A DNA stretch of 64,000 nt from Crotophaga sulcirostris (GCA_013397455.1 VYZB01000016.1:4765887-4829886), one strand, 5' to 3'; positions 38,307 to 51,651 are shown, counted from the first letter of the stretch. Numbers and translations are program-made. The notes: a model not told the origin generated them from the sequence alone.

Positions 38307-41300
38307 TCACAGTGCAAGGACAACGTGTGCGTGTGTGTGCAGGTGTTAGCACGTGTGCACGGGTCAGCTGCAGCCCACCATCACCACAGGCTGGGCCTCG
38401 GAGCAGCACAGAGCAGCTCAGCGCACGCAGCTCCTCTGAGAGCATGGCTTTCTGATCCAGGTGAAGTGGGGCCGAGCTAAGGCAATGCATCCTGCAGTTT
38501 CCCCTTGCTGCAAAAACAAATCGTTTCTAAGCACCTGCTTCCTCTTTGACAGAAAGTTACACTCTTCGGTGAAAACCAGACAAGAAGTGTGAAGGCAGAA
38601 CTTTTAAAAACCTCTCAAAAATAGATTTCTTCATTGCACACGACGGGCTTTTTTCTTTGCACGGTCAGAAGTACAGATGTGCAAGACATTTGCATACACT
38701 GGCTCTTCAGGGGTGCTGTACCCCCACAGTCAGGCAGGCAGCAGGACAACAGGGAGCCCCAGAGCACTTCCCGTAGCAGCAGGGACTGGCAATGCACTTG
38801 TTCTCATTTAGATGCTGATGGTTAAAAGCACCACTCATGCCAGCAGGCCTCTTGGCACCTGCAGGGTCTTCCAACCCACGTTTTGCTCAGGCTCCCGCAC
38901 ACTTAGGACAGCACTGATCAGCTAGTTGCGATTTTTAGTCCCTCAGTCCACGCCACAGATCCTTAAGCAAAGGTCAGCCCTGGTTCAGGTTGGTGCCCTG
39001 GGAAGTCATCACTGCCAAGGCACTGCAGGGTGCCAGCACAGCCATGCAGCTGCCTTTCGCCCAGGAGCTGCTATCGTGCAACCATCTCTCTCGGTTTGGT
39101 GCCCTGGTGACCCAGTAAAACTGGTTTTTGTAGGTCTCAGCTGGGCTCCTGCAGAGGTGGGACCAGTTACATGTGCCCAGGGAGTATCACTGAAGACTCT
39201 CAGTTGCTAACACGTTCATCCAGGTAACTGAGATTTAACGTGTGCCCAAACCATGCACATGGTTCTGGGAAGCCTGATCACATGCGGCACTCTCCTCACC
39301 TGTATGTCTGATGAAATCAGAATGCTTGTTCCATGGTTAAAGTATTAGGCAATTGCTCTGAAGCAGTTGAAGGGCAGTACTTTTTCATACCTGTAGCTGG
39401 ATGGAGAAACTCATCTCCAGGGGATACTGGAGTCACTGAAGCAATGAAAAAGGTCAAAAAAAGGAGTTAGACAAATTTGTGCAAGGTGTGCCCATCAGGA
39501 CTATTAAACACAGTCATTCAGATGCAGCCTCCAACTCACAAATTCTCCAAATTACTGGTAGGATTTACCAAGGAAAAATATCACTTTAAAATTGCTCTGG
39601 CTTCAATAATCTTCTCCAAAATATCTTTTCCAAGTAATTTCTGGAGACAGGATATCAGCCTGGTCGGGCCAGTGATCTGACGCACATCCCTGTCCTCCTG
39701 CTGTAAAAGCTATCATATGGCTGTAATAATTAATCAGCTGGAAACAGCCCAAACCCAAAGAACAATGCCACAGGACTGAGCACATATTTACTCAGTCAGG
39801 GGAAGCAACAAGAAAATGAGTTTTGCTCCAAGCAGTGCAGAAAAACCTATCATGAGACACACAAAAGCAGAGCAAGAGGGCAGTTCCTATGGAAGATACA
39901 GTTCCCAGCTGCACAACTGCTGCCTGGAGTTGCCCTGAAAATGGGTGGTGCTGCCCATCTGATAGTAAATACACTTGTATTGGCAGGAGACTGTTTATCA
40001 GGATTTTAAATAGAAATGGAGTCACAGACAAGTGACCTTTAATGCTAGAAGTAGTTTATATATTACTTGTACTGCTTTATTTGTAAGCATGAAGGAAGGC
40101 AGCTTGAAAACATGGTAGTCAGGCTCTGGTCTGGATCCTGGAAAGCAGTGTTGATGTACAGTGTGGGGTTCCCAGTGGAAAAAGTATCAAGAATGAGCTT
40201 CCAGGGCAGCACTATAGCAAAAAAACAGCTTCTGTTGTTTTTTTTAATGTGTAAGGAGATGTGCAGACTATCAGATGAAGGACAGGACTGTCTGAATGAA
40301 TGACTCTCAACTTTGTGAAAGGTGCTGCTGCTAGAATAATGGACAATGTAGATGACCTTCAGACCAAGCTGAAGGCCAGAGGACACTCCTAAGAGTAAGG
40401 TCTTCACTAGCTTTGTTTCTTGGTTTCTGCCAATAATCCAGAGGAACTAGCCTCAGCCAACGCAGATAAATTCTGTTATGTGGATAAAATTCTGGGCATA
40501 AATTTGGCAAGGATTTTTTCCCAAGAGCATGATTTACTCTTCCTAGAAGGAGGGTCCTTGTTCTTTTCAAACTAAGACATAACGTCCAGAGAGAGGACCC
40601 AGGCTTTGGCCCAACACAGCTGGTTTGCCACAGGGAGAGGTGTCCACGCAAAATGCAACTGGTTTGATCTACAGCATTTGCAACCAACCCGAGCCCTCTG
40701 GCCATCAGGGTATGGCCATACAGGCCCTGCAGTCCTGATGCAGAGGTATCCCAGGCAGCAGCATCAAAGCTGGGGTGGGTAGTTGTTCTGAAGGATAGTG
40801 TTGCTAGCTAGCTCTGTCGTAATGAGGACCTTGGGGGGTTACTTAGCACAGGCTTTAGGGATATATCATGAGACAGCTAAGGGACAAGCCGTGTTCTGCT
40901 CCAGATCAATCACAGCCATCCAAAAAAAGCAGAGGAGGTGATGGGCAAGACCCCACAGCAGCACTTCTCTAGAAACCCTCAGTCCCACTTTTCTCCATCC
41001 TTGATCTCCAGTAGCTTCCAGGTCCACTTCTGGGCTTCAGAGCCCAACCCCATCCCTGAACAGCATTCCCCTTTCCTCGAGGCAACCGACTTGGTGTGAG
41101 CAGCTTGCTTTTCCTCGTGCCACTCTAAAACTGGTCTGTCTTTGTAAGAACTTCCTTGAAGTCAGCACATGAAGAAACATCCAAAGGATGACAAAAATAA
41201 ATCAGGCAGCTGCCCTCCCGCTGAGCCCAGGCTTTCCTTTGTAAGGCAATCCAGCGGCGGGGCTCTGCATGTCATTTAGCACCAGTAAAAAAAAAAAAGA

Positions 41301-43690
41301 AAAGACTACAGACTACTCCTGTTTACCTGTTTAGAGCATGCCAGCCACCACCTCTGACAGACAGCGTGCATCTAGTCATGGGTGCTGGCTACTGGCAGGG
41401 CACTGGGGCTGTTTGCGCTGCTGCCAAGGGAAGGGAAGTCACTGCACATCCTGTTGTCTTTACCTGACGTGACCCAGCTGGGTGGTTGTTTTAGCTTGGC
41501 TGGTTTACACTGTTTATGTGCACAGAGAGTGAGAGGGGTAATGATCCTAATGAGGTGGCCACAGATACAGCCGTCCTGCGCCTGAACACCCTGCGCTCCC
41601 TGGAGCAGCAAGAAGCTGCTTACACAAGGAGGTTGTGTTTGGTTAATTAAAGCATCTAAATAAAAATGCCATCACCCTAACCTGCTGGAACAGATGTTCC
41701 TTTAGCCAATTCCCTTTTTTTTCCCTTTCATTAAGGCTACATTACCTCAAATTAGCATTTGCTGCAGACAGAGAGGATCATTGGGTTGGGGTAACTTATT
41801 CCAGCAGCTAAGCCCGCAGTGAACTTGTTTTAGTATCATCTGCCTGCTTGTAAAGGCCTGATTCAGATAAAAACTTAAGAGATTTATGTAAAACAATAAC
41901 ACTTACGACCCAGTTAACCAGATTTCCATGAATACATGTTGACTTGCTGTAAATGTAATTCCTTGCTATCTATCAGACTGATCAGGTATTATTTCTCTTC
42001 CATCCCATCTAGACTCTGAAACTGTGTAAAACCATAAAATGAATGGGCTCTGGTGAGGACAACTTCAGCAGAGGTGGCCACATGAGGGAATACTTGCTGT
42101 CACAGTGTCATGAATGCCCCAGCTCACATTTACCAGTTGCTCTGCTGGCAAGGAGCTCTGTGCTGCTGCTCTCCAGCCACGGCAGGAACCAGCTGGGATG
42201 CTCAGCTGTATCCCAGTCCCCAGAGGAGGATGAGCTCAGCCTGGCATGGGGTGTGCGGGTGCCCTGCAGTCTCCCCAGGAGAGCGGAGGGGACCAGGCAT
42301 GGCACAGCAGGTTGTGGATCTCTAGGGAAGCAAACCTAGACTAGTCTTTTGGAGTTTTTGCAGGAAGTTTGCGCTGACACTTGGTTCATTTTAAAACAGC
42401 CCTTTGAAATTCTCATGAAGAGGTCTTGTATCAGCTTTAGTTAGGTTCATTATTTACATATTCCCTGTAAATTTTCCTCCACCAACCAAACATAAAATAC
42501 TCATAAAGTCTCTCAGTAGTACCAAGAAGCTTGTGTCTCCAAACAGCAGTCAATGGAGACTTAGCAATATTCTCCCAAAATGCACCATGCCATAGCACTG
42601 TAAGGCTTTCCAGCAAAACAGGAATAATCTCATTTTCTCCAGAAAAGTATTCCAAATGCAAAAGGAAGCTGCAAAAAGTGCAAATACAAGGATGAGTCAT
42701 GCCACATGTGATGGAGCTGCGGAAACCTTCAGGAAAACATCAGAGACCTCCTCCCTTGTGCCAGCAGGGATGTGGCTGTGCAGATATCACAGCACCCTGT
42801 GGGCAGGTGCAGCATCCTGTGAAGGCAGCGGGGCTGCGTGGGTGCAAGCGTATCCCCACCAGTGCAGGGTTGCCCAAGCTGTGCTCCTCACAGTAAGCTG
42901 GGAGGAGTGAGGCAGCGTTTTGGGGCAGGGGAAAGCCCCACGCTGCTGACTCAGGGCTGCTCTGTGCCATGTTTTATATCATTCGTGTGAATTGGTTTAT
43001 CCTCTCCCATCGCGTGTCTGTCCCGCTGGAGGGAAAAGGCTTGGGCAGCACCACGGGCAATGCTGGTCCCTGCCCCAGGTACAGGACAGCATCTGTGTGT
43101 TCCCTACAGAAGCCCAGAGTGCCTCTGAAGGCTACTTATGAGAAGGTGAAAGCACCAAGCCATACAACCCCTCTTTCGTTTACTAACTAGAGAAAATCTG
43201 AAGCTGGGGTGGTGGGGGTTGGTGGGCCCATGCAAACTGATGGGGGAGCGTGCAGGAGAAGGTGACCAGGGAGGAGGGATAGAGGAGGACCAGGCCAAAA
43301 GAGGTATGAAGCAGGCTCCAGCTGCTGGATTCACACTGTACACGTGTGAAATGATTAAAACCCGGCCAAAGAAAGCAAGCAGGGAGGGGAACTGAAATTG
43401 AAAACAAAAACGAATGCAGGAGAAGCTGAGGCCAGCCCTGCAGGAGCTCTGTGAGCTCGGGTGGCTGAACATGATGACCACTACCTCCTATGAGCTTGGG
43501 TGGTCACTTGGGCGTTTGTTTCTACAGTTGGGCAAAGAGAGGGGATGTCTGCACAGCCTGCCCTAGGCAGTGAGACTGACTCCACCACCACAGGCATTAA
43601 ACAGGTTTTAACATCCATTAGTTCCCTGGGGGCTTGCACCAGAAACAAACCTGCACCCCTACATACGTGTCCATATTTTCTTGCCTGCAC
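38307..43690. other. Intergenic DNA between the two duplicate copies
   Basis: No gene is recognised. The interval 41630-42010 is AT-rich with homeobox-type TTAATTA cores and no repeat signature, and may be a regulatory element. A purine-rich run of A lies near 41287. Confidence 0.5.
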
Positions 43691-43824
43691 AAGGTACAAG
43701 AGTATCATATATGGCCCCCGACTGACGGTGATGCTGGGTTTTAGCTCCATTTTGTCACCTTAGAAACTTGCCTTTTAACTCTGCTTTTTATCAGATAGAA
43801 AAATTAAAGACAGCGTGCTGCCCT
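43691..43824 (+). repeat. 134-bp duplicated element, copy B
   Basis: This is the direct-orientation partner of 38173-38306. On the minus strand both copies open a frame beginning MELKPSITVS, but the replacements that follow are mostly amino-acid changing, so there is no sign of protein-level constraint. A T-rich then A-rich stretch follows at 43930-43976 but is 100 bp away and need not be a tail of the element. Confidence 0.9.
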
Positions 43825-45019
43825 GCATTGAGAAAAGTATCTGGGTTGCTGCCCCAGACAGATCTGTGCCTTGTCACATGCGACAAGAACAAAAAATGCC
43901 CTTTAAAAAGTTACAGTGGGTCGAGTGGTTTGGTTTTTTTTTTTTTAGTTCTTTGGAAAAAAGAAGAAAAAAAAATCAAAGCCCAAATTTGCCTGAGAGT
44001 AAAAATACTACCGAAAACTGAAACTTGGCAACACTGTGAGAGATAACATCTTTAAATGGGCACATGCAAAAAGCAAGTGCTACAGCAAACGTCCTCACCA
44101 CCCGCCTGGTTTCCTGCTGCTCCCCCACCTTTCAGGGTAGAAACTGTGAGGGGTTAATAACACAGCACCCCAGCAAATCCCCAGCCTGCCACCTGGGTCT
44201 GAATGTCTTAAAGGTTCACCTTCACCTAAGAAACAGGCTGGAAAAACATATGCGAAGGTGCTAAGTTTAAAGGCAGGATGAGGTGTATAAATCAGCTGAG
44301 AAACCGTACATCAAATGAGCAGAGGGAACGCAGGCAGCGCTATCAGGTGTCCTCTGCAGAGCAGCTACTGCACAAGAGTCTGGAAGCCATGGTCCTTACA
44401 AAATTAAAATAAACCCAGTAACTCTGATGCCCCTCCACCATCCCTTCTCCAATATCAGCCTGTACAAAACAAGGAGCCATTTCCACTGACGTTTCACCTC
44501 CTGAAGCCAATTCAAAATTAGCTCTGAACACAGCCTCGAGGAGGCTGGGCAGCACTCTGAGTTGCAGGCAGCTCGACAGAATATCTTTTAGCTGCTGTTG
44601 AATTATTTAGTCTACAGGCACGTAATTGAGAGCAGCACCAGCCAAAGGAGCTACCTATCACCAACCACTCATCAGAAAATAACACACTGAACTTGGACAG
44701 AGCTTCTTCTGCCTTTGCTGATTTATTTAAACCTTCCGCACAGAGACAGAAGCTCATTCAAGGAGCTGTAATGTCCAGCAGATGAATTTCACGCATCCCA
44801 AGCCTTACTGCAACCACCTTTACCCATCAGAAAGCCCAGGGTCTCAGACAAAGCGCTGTCTGTGGCAGCAGTGGCTGCTGGCCCCTGTGGTTTCCTTCCT
44901 CCCCACCGTTTTTTTTTCATTATTGTTGACAGAAAAATCCAGCACCTGCTGCTCTTATCGCAAGGAGGAAACCCTCCTCCAAGCACTCTCTGAAAAGGTC
45001 ACTGGGCTGTTTCTCCTGC
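43825..45019. other. Intergenic spacer
   Basis: Apart from T and A homopolymer runs at 43930-43976 I see nothing recognisable here. Confidence 0.5.
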
Positions 45020-45350
45020 CATGGCGCTGGCGGGCGGGCAGTGCAGCCTCCCCGGCAGCAGAAACGCCCGCACGTGTGCCAGCAAGTCCCAACCACCGGC
45101 CTCTCCTCATGAAATCCAACCGGCAAAAGTACTTAACAGGCAGACAGCTGAAATAACTCACGTGAGGCGGTGGGGACCAAGCTAATCCAGCCTGTTGCCT
45201 GTGTTACGAGGCAGGATGCGGCTGCAAGAGGCACAGGGCAGGGAGCACTTCCCCTGGGCATCTGCGACACGCGCGCGGGGTCCTGGCCCAGGCCCACGTG
45301 TGTACTCTTCCACGGCCACCACTGCACAGCCCTGCGCCGTGGCCACCTCC
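45020..45350. promoter_or_regulatory. Orphan CpG-rich patch with three CACGTG E-boxes
   Basis: CpG is locally dense (for example gcgacacgcgcgcgggg near 45264-45280) while the flanking kilobases are CpG-poor. Three canonical CACGTG cores lie at 45071-45076, 45159-45164 and 45295-45300; the middle one is the extended palindrome tcacgtga. No known exon is attached. It could be an intergenic enhancer or the promoter of an unannotated transcript. Confidence 0.4.
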
Positions 45351-46959
45351 TGGCTCCCCTGGCAGGTAGCTGACCCAGCCAGCAGCAGGCAGGGAGAGGC
45401 TGGAGCAAAGGGTGTGTGGCAGCGCTCATTCTTCATCTTTGGGGGAAGCCCCAGCTGCAAGCAGTGTGGGAGATACAAAAAAGAGAGAGAGAGACGCATC
45501 TCAAGAAAGAGGGAAACTATTTAAAGGTGAAGCTGGTTTCTGCTGGCCTAGGTTGAAGCCCTGGAGCAAATTCGGTGACTCCATGTAGCCCTGAGGAAAC
45601 CCAAAGTGTGGACAGGCAATGGCAGTTTTCACGCTTCCTACAGATGCTTCTTGCTCGTATTCATCCAATTGCAGGGTGAATGCATTTTGCCGTCCTGCGG
45701 CAAAGGCATGCAGGTTACATACAACTACTGCCTTTCTGTTACTTCCAACAAAGGTTCAGTGTGTCGGGGCATAAACCAAACTTCACTGCCTGTCCTGATG
45801 CTGATCTCACCAACGGAGCACGTGCATGCAAGAGGGGGATGGCCAGGTGTTACAAACAACCAGGAACCAAGGCCATTGCCACACACTGGAAAGAGAAAAA
45901 AATACGGGCCCAATCCTGGGGAATTTTGAGCTGACTCAGCTGTCATCATTTTGAATGGGATTTGAATTTCTTTGTGTGCAAGGATCTTGCTGGAGTCCAG
46001 GAGGATATCAGGAGCAGCAGTCCCAGGCACCAGCAGGAACCTGGCTTGTAACATTATGTGACTTATAAACACACCTAGATAAATTTATGCTTGGGGCCGT
46101 TATTTATTTTTTTTTCCTGTTCTCCCTCATTTTTTCCATTATTTCCGTTGAGTTACAGAAAGGGTGATCCTGCTTTCACAGGGGTCGTCCAGCAGTTCCC
46201 TTAGTCTCTTACAACTCCCCTGAAGAATTAGTTTACCTTCATTTCTTAACTCTCTTGCAAAAAAAAAAAAATGGACGTGCTTGGGCATGGTAACAGATCC
46301 CCTCCAAACCAATCTACCCCAGCTCCCTTTTAACTGCATTCTCTGTAAATCCATCTCCTACACACAGATACATATGTATATATTCCCCCCTATGGAAATA
46401 CCATGTACCTTGAGGCACCACCTGCTCAGTGAACTCATGTATGGGATGGGACCAGAAGACTGTGTAAAATTACGCTCACAGCACATGTCAGTTTGCACCT
46501 TTTAAACCCCAGAGACCCTGTACTTGACCTCTTTTTTTTCCTCAGGTGCTACAGAAAAACTTTGGCGCCTTTTCTGAGTGCAGGTAGGCTGACTGCAGTT
46601 GATTTTGAAAAATTCAGGAAACACGAGCCCAGGTGGTGGATGTCAACAATAGCTGAGGGCAAAGGCACCCATAGTGAAAGGGGGGTGATTCCCCTTGTGG
46701 TAAATCTGCAAATACAGGAGAGGCCCATGCTCAATAATCTCCTTTTCACTAAATACCACCACTCCTCACTTCTCCTCAGATTTCAGAGCACATCTCTTCA
46801 CAGCTGCACTATCTCATGCAGTCAGGTGCCTGGCTGATACCATGGGGAGCCTTCAGCTCCACAGATGAAATTCCCGATTTCCCAAGGATCCACGACACGT
46901 CTCATCATGCTAAACCCTGTCAGCCTGTGTCTCCCCACACCCTTGGCACAGTGAAACCC

Positions 46960-47125
46960 CTGAGCAGGAGCCGAGAGAGGCAGCAGAGTCTCCATCGATG
47001 GGGATATTTGAAATTTGACTGAACAAGGCTTTGAGCAACCTGACCTATCTTTGAACTTTTGGAGCAGGGGTTGGGCCAGGTGACTTCCCGTGGTCCCTCG
47101 TGACCCAAACTGTTCTACACTCTGC
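46960..47125 (+). mobile_element. Old CR1 LINE 3' fragment
   Basis: The blocks aaggctttgagcaacctgac, gggttgggccaggtgacttc and ggtccct followed by cgtgacccaaactgttctac correspond to the CR1 tail (gctttgagcaacc, ggttgga, ggtcccttccaacccaaa-cattctat). It is shorter and more diverged than the other copies. Confidence 0.75.
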
Positions 47126-48849
47126 AGTTATTGTCAATCAGCTCTGAAAGAAGAGTACATGCCCTACAGATCAGAAGTTCCTACAAGTCTGAGAAAATGG
47201 GTACCTGGCTAGAAGAAACAGGTCTCACTAGGTCCTCATAGAGAAAGATGCTGTGTAGGTTAACCCTTCACTAGGAAGTTTGTAAGGAGACCAAGCAGTG
47301 TGTGGGATAGAGGGAGGCTATGAGTGCCCTAAACAACAGAATTTCAGCAATATTCCATATCCCAGGGAACACCTCTGAATACAGTCCAGATCCCAAGCAA
47401 ACTGGTCTTATCCAAGTTCTGCTGCTCCCCAGATGACTCTTGTTCTACCTGAGCCCTGGGAACAGCCCTTTCAAGGGAATTAGACTTTGCCAGAGACCTT
47501 GGTATCGCACCTCCTCGCTAGCTGAGCTCCCCCAAAGGGGACTGCTTGAGCTCTCAGAGCATGGGCAACACCCTGGACACAATCTGTGTGGATGCTGCAA
47601 GGGGAGAGCCTGGCTCTTACCTCCCTCCTGGCCTCCACTCAGGGAGACTTCCACAGGCTTGCCTGCTGACCACATAACAAAATTGCATGCTCATAGTGCT
47701 AATGAACTGGAATCTGGTTTCTGGTGCTTCAGAACTGAATTGGCAGTTTCACTATTAAAGGCTGGATGGATTTTTTTATGACTTTACATAGTTTTGCAAG
47801 CATAAGATAACACACACAGTCATGCATTGCATTTCAGAATAAACGTCTGATGCCCTAGCCCCCCCAAAATCCTCCTTTGTATTTGCACCACCTTGCAGCT
47901 GGCCAACTGCTTTTGGTCTGAGCAAGTCAGAGAGGTGTCACTGCCTCTGCACAGTGGATATTCTGTTTGATGGAACAGTGCTATGGATACATATGGTAAC
48001 TCCTGTGCTTGGACACCTCTTGGAAGAGTTTCAAATGTATAAGCCCTGGGAAAAGAATTCACCAGGTATGCAGACATACGTGTGTGCCTCTCCCACCATA
48101 CAGCTACCAGAGTAGGGTGGGGGTTAGTGGTTTTGCAGCTCAGTTGCCCTCCTCACAGGACCAAGGGGAGAGCGAGCCAAGTTACCTGGCCATTATCGTG
48201 CTGGTGCCAACTCTCACACAGAACGACCAGAGGCGAGATGTGGCCTCATAACTTGCTTTACCTACATAAAAGTTAATGCATGGGTTACATTGGAGATGCC
48301 TGCCTTTCCCCATCAACTGCTCCTCGTTTTCAGACGGCTGAAGCTAAGAGTAACAAGTCCTTCTCCTGGCAAGTGATGGTTTACTTTGCAGACAAACATT
48401 TATATTCCTAGAAGGACTCACACAGCCCTTGGGCAACCAGCTCCTTTCCCCAGTGACCAGTGTGACTTGCTGAAGGCAGGTTCTCACCCAAAGTCACACA
48501 GGACAAATGTGTTCCCTCTCTCAGATGGACATGCAGGACTGAGGTCAAGAAGCACTTGTGCAAGAAGGTCAGACATAAAAAGTGGCTTTGCAGGAAGGTA
48601 CAAGGCCTCTGAGATGCTTTCTCAATGCTGTGGGTGAGGCACAGGGAGCTGAAACCAATGGTACAAACGAGGAAAGCCCGTTGCTTCTCACAATATATAA
48701 CATACAGGACATGGCCACCTCCCTGGAGGCCTGTGGAGACGCGCCAGCATTTAACACTGCCAATCTGAACCACGAGGAGAGAGCAGGCTATTGCAGAGGT
48801 AAACAGCAGCCCTACTTTCAGAACAGCAAAAGCCTTGAGTCAGTTCTGT

Positions 48850-49320
48850 TTACTCTGGAAGATGCTTTCCAGCCCTCACACAACCCTGCCTCTAGGCTTT
48901 CTCTCAGCCTTAACTCTTAACATTAAACCCAGGCTAAGCCAGAGGCAAGACCCTCTCTCTGTCCACAGACTAATTATTCCTCAGAGGAGATGAGTGCCAG
49001 CCCTCAGGTTACATTGCATGATGCTTTCCAGCCCCACACAACTGGGCTTTCTCTTTCCCTCACCCTGGGCTCAGCCTCATCCCTGGCATTGGAACCCTTC
49101 CTTCCTGAAAACAAGCCTTCCCAAGGGAAGGATTCCAGCATCAGCTCTCCATTGAGTCTGGCAGTCCCTTCACAGTGCTAGCACAACTGCAGCTCTGGGC
49201 TTTCTCTTCTACCTAACCCAACTCTTCCTCCTCCACAATAATACACGAGGAGATGACTTCTCTCAGCCCAAGTCTCCCCAGACATCCCTTTTTCAGCCAC
49301 ACTCTCCACCTGCAGCTTCC
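48850..49320. repeat. Degenerate tandem repeat region
   Basis: Several phrases recur: gatgctttccagccc at 48861 and 49020 (159 bp apart), each followed by cacacaac and ggctttctct. A third, weaker ctgggctttctct occurs near 49195. The phrase gaggagatga recurs near 48984 and 49250. This suggests an old array of about 160-bp units that has decayed. Confidence 0.5.
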
Positions 49321-49384
49321 AGCCTCAACCACATCCCTACCCTGAGGGCCATCCTCAGGCCAGGGAACTTGCCACAAGAAGAAA

Positions 49385-49560
49385 GGCTGGAAGAAAGCGA
49401 TTCATGAAGTCTAGAAGAGAATTGCTCCTGCTGGAAATATTTAAGACTTGGTTTGACAGGGCCCTGGATAACCTAATCTAAGATTCTGATTTCGATACAA
49501 GGTTGGACTCAATGTGCCCCAGAGATCCTTCCAGCTCTGGCTCTTCTGTGACCCTGTGAG
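49385..49560 (+). mobile_element. Old CR1 LINE 3' fragment
   Basis: The blocks ctggaaatatttaagacttg, gtttgacagggccctggata, acaaggttggactcaatgtg and ccagagatccttccagctct, then ctcttctgtgaccctgtg, follow the order of a CR1 3' end with a decayed octamer. No intact tail remains. Confidence 0.7.
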
Positions 49561-51009
49561 GTCCCTCCCTAACAAACAAGAGCCTGTCATCTTAAAAGAG
49601 GCTAGGAGACACTACAGAGCAACTTCCAAACTTTGGCTGGCAAGTTCGGATAAACTTCCAAAAACTAAAGGAACTGCGTTAAGAAAATACAAAAGTAATC
49701 CCAGGTGAGCCCCAAAACCAAGAAAAAGAAACCTTCTTAACCTCTTAGCCTCTTAACCCTGCTGGCAAAGGACTCAGGATGCTGAAGGCTCACTGTAACA
49801 TCCTCGCGCACACATGCATGTGTAGACACAACCTCCTTGAGGAAGACCAAACCTTGTGGCCTCTTGAAGGGTAAGCACACAGCCAAATCAAAGGAGAAAC
49901 TTTACACATGATGATTTTAACCATTACTAGCTTTCAGCCTCACTTCAAATACTGCTCTGGGCTTCCTCCTCCTCCCAACTCTAACCAAACCTCTAACGTT
50001 GTCTTCCCAAGTGACCAAGCAGTAGGTTGGCAAGACAAAATTTCAAGTTTCACTTGGACTTGTGAGAAATTTGGAATTGTGGGATCAAGTTAAGAACACA
50101 GCAAAATCTTACTGTTTGCTTTCCCTTTTGAACAGCCACATAGCATATTTCCCTGTGATACAGACTTTTTGTGCATGTTACTGCTTCTGAACTCAGTACA
50201 CAAGGCACTCGGCTCAGCTGTCTGTCAGGTTGGTATCAGAATGGTAATCACACCTTAAGGAGACTGTGTCCAAATATTTTATATACCTGAATCAACCTAT
50301 TCAATTTCCAACAGCTTGAAAAACTGAAGAGGGAAAGTGCTCTCAACTTCTGCCCACGTCAATAACAATGTGAAGCGTACAGCACTTCAGAGTCCATGGC
50401 ACGGCTTGTCATCCACCATCACCATGCAACCCTGCAAGCCACTGGGCACCCTTAATTAGATACTCTGCAGCTTCCCTCAAAGACCCAGAGGAATCAGAAC
50501 TTGCCATGACGTGGTAGATATTGAAAACCTTGGGATGCTTATTTGACTTCTGCTTCATTCCACTAATAAGGAGTTATTGGTTGAAACTCTGTAAAAAGGT
50601 ATATTTCCAGACACAGAAACTGCAAGTAAGCCTAACAGAGATCTACCAAGAACAGGGCAAGGACAGCAAAGCTTGTGTTGGGCAGGGGATGGACTTTCAC
50701 AAGACACCTTCCATGAGGTAACTTGTTCAAAGCCCAGTTATGGAATACCAGCAGAAGAGGTGCCCTCAATGCCCAACCCCGCACGTGAGGCCAAATTTGA
50801 GTACGCCACCTTTGAGCTCTAGCTCCTCTTTCCACCTCAGGACGCCCCAAGCACGGTATTTCCCACCCTGTTAGATGGGTACTCCAGAAACTGTAAAGGC
50901 AGCTAAAGTGGCTAATTGCTCACTCCAAGAGGTCACATTCACCTATCAAACCCATGGCACCTGGGGCTTCTGAAAGATCAAAAAAGAGAGACAAACAAGA
51001 GGATTATTA
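49561..51009. other. Intergenic DNA downstream of IRF2
   Basis: No gene or clear repeat is seen between the CR1 relic and the IRF2 3' end. Confidence 0.55.
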
Positions 51010-51030
51010 AAAATTTAACTATATAACATA

Positions 51031-51036
51031 TTTATT
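51031..51036 (-). terminator. IRF2: IRF2 distal poly(A) signal AATAAA
   Basis: On the minus strand the sequence reads gataataaatatg. A T- and GT-rich stretch (ttgtttgtctctc, about 20-40 bases further on) fits a downstream element. Cleavage is expected near 51010-51020. Confidence 0.65.
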
Positions 51037-51651
51037 ATCAATCCACAGGATAATCTGATTGCTACATGAGCTCATAAAAGCTATTTCACCTTTACAAAAT
51101 TAAAAAAAAAATGTGCCACAAGGATGTAATAACTGCTGATAACCAAGGACTGAATCTTAAAATTATAAATTTGCTGTAGAAAAGATTAAAAAAAATTATA
51201 TTCACTTTAGAATTTTACTTTGAATAAAATATTCCCCTGTATAAAAAATAAAAAAGCTTGCTCTGGTTAGAATTAAGAGTATTTTTCTTCTTCTTTTTTT
51301 AAATCTGGGAATTTGCATAATATCTCTGTAATAGGTTTCTTTTTTTTTCCTTATTGTACCACGCGGCATTCAAGCATAGCAGATTAGAAACAAACATGAG
51401 AAAAGCAGTCTTAAAATGTATGAAATCCACATGGGAAGTTTTAACTTCCTTTCCTTTCCTCTATTCTTTAAAGACACTTTAGCAAGAATAGCCTTGGGAA
51501 AGAATACAGGTGGGGAGGGACCTTCAATGTGCCATTAAGTAGAGCAAGGTAATAAAAGGCCTTTTTTGTAAGTGCTTTCTTAATAAGGTGCAGAAGCAGA
51601 CTGCAACGTTGCTAGTACTGCACTATGTACAATATTCACAATAGATTTTTC

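Noticed and set aside
38035..43750. A shared short peptide start MELKPSITVS on the minus strand of both 134-bp copies
   Set aside because: The frames diverge at once, most differences change the amino acid, and no promoter or splice context is present, so this reflects the DNA duplication, not a gene family.
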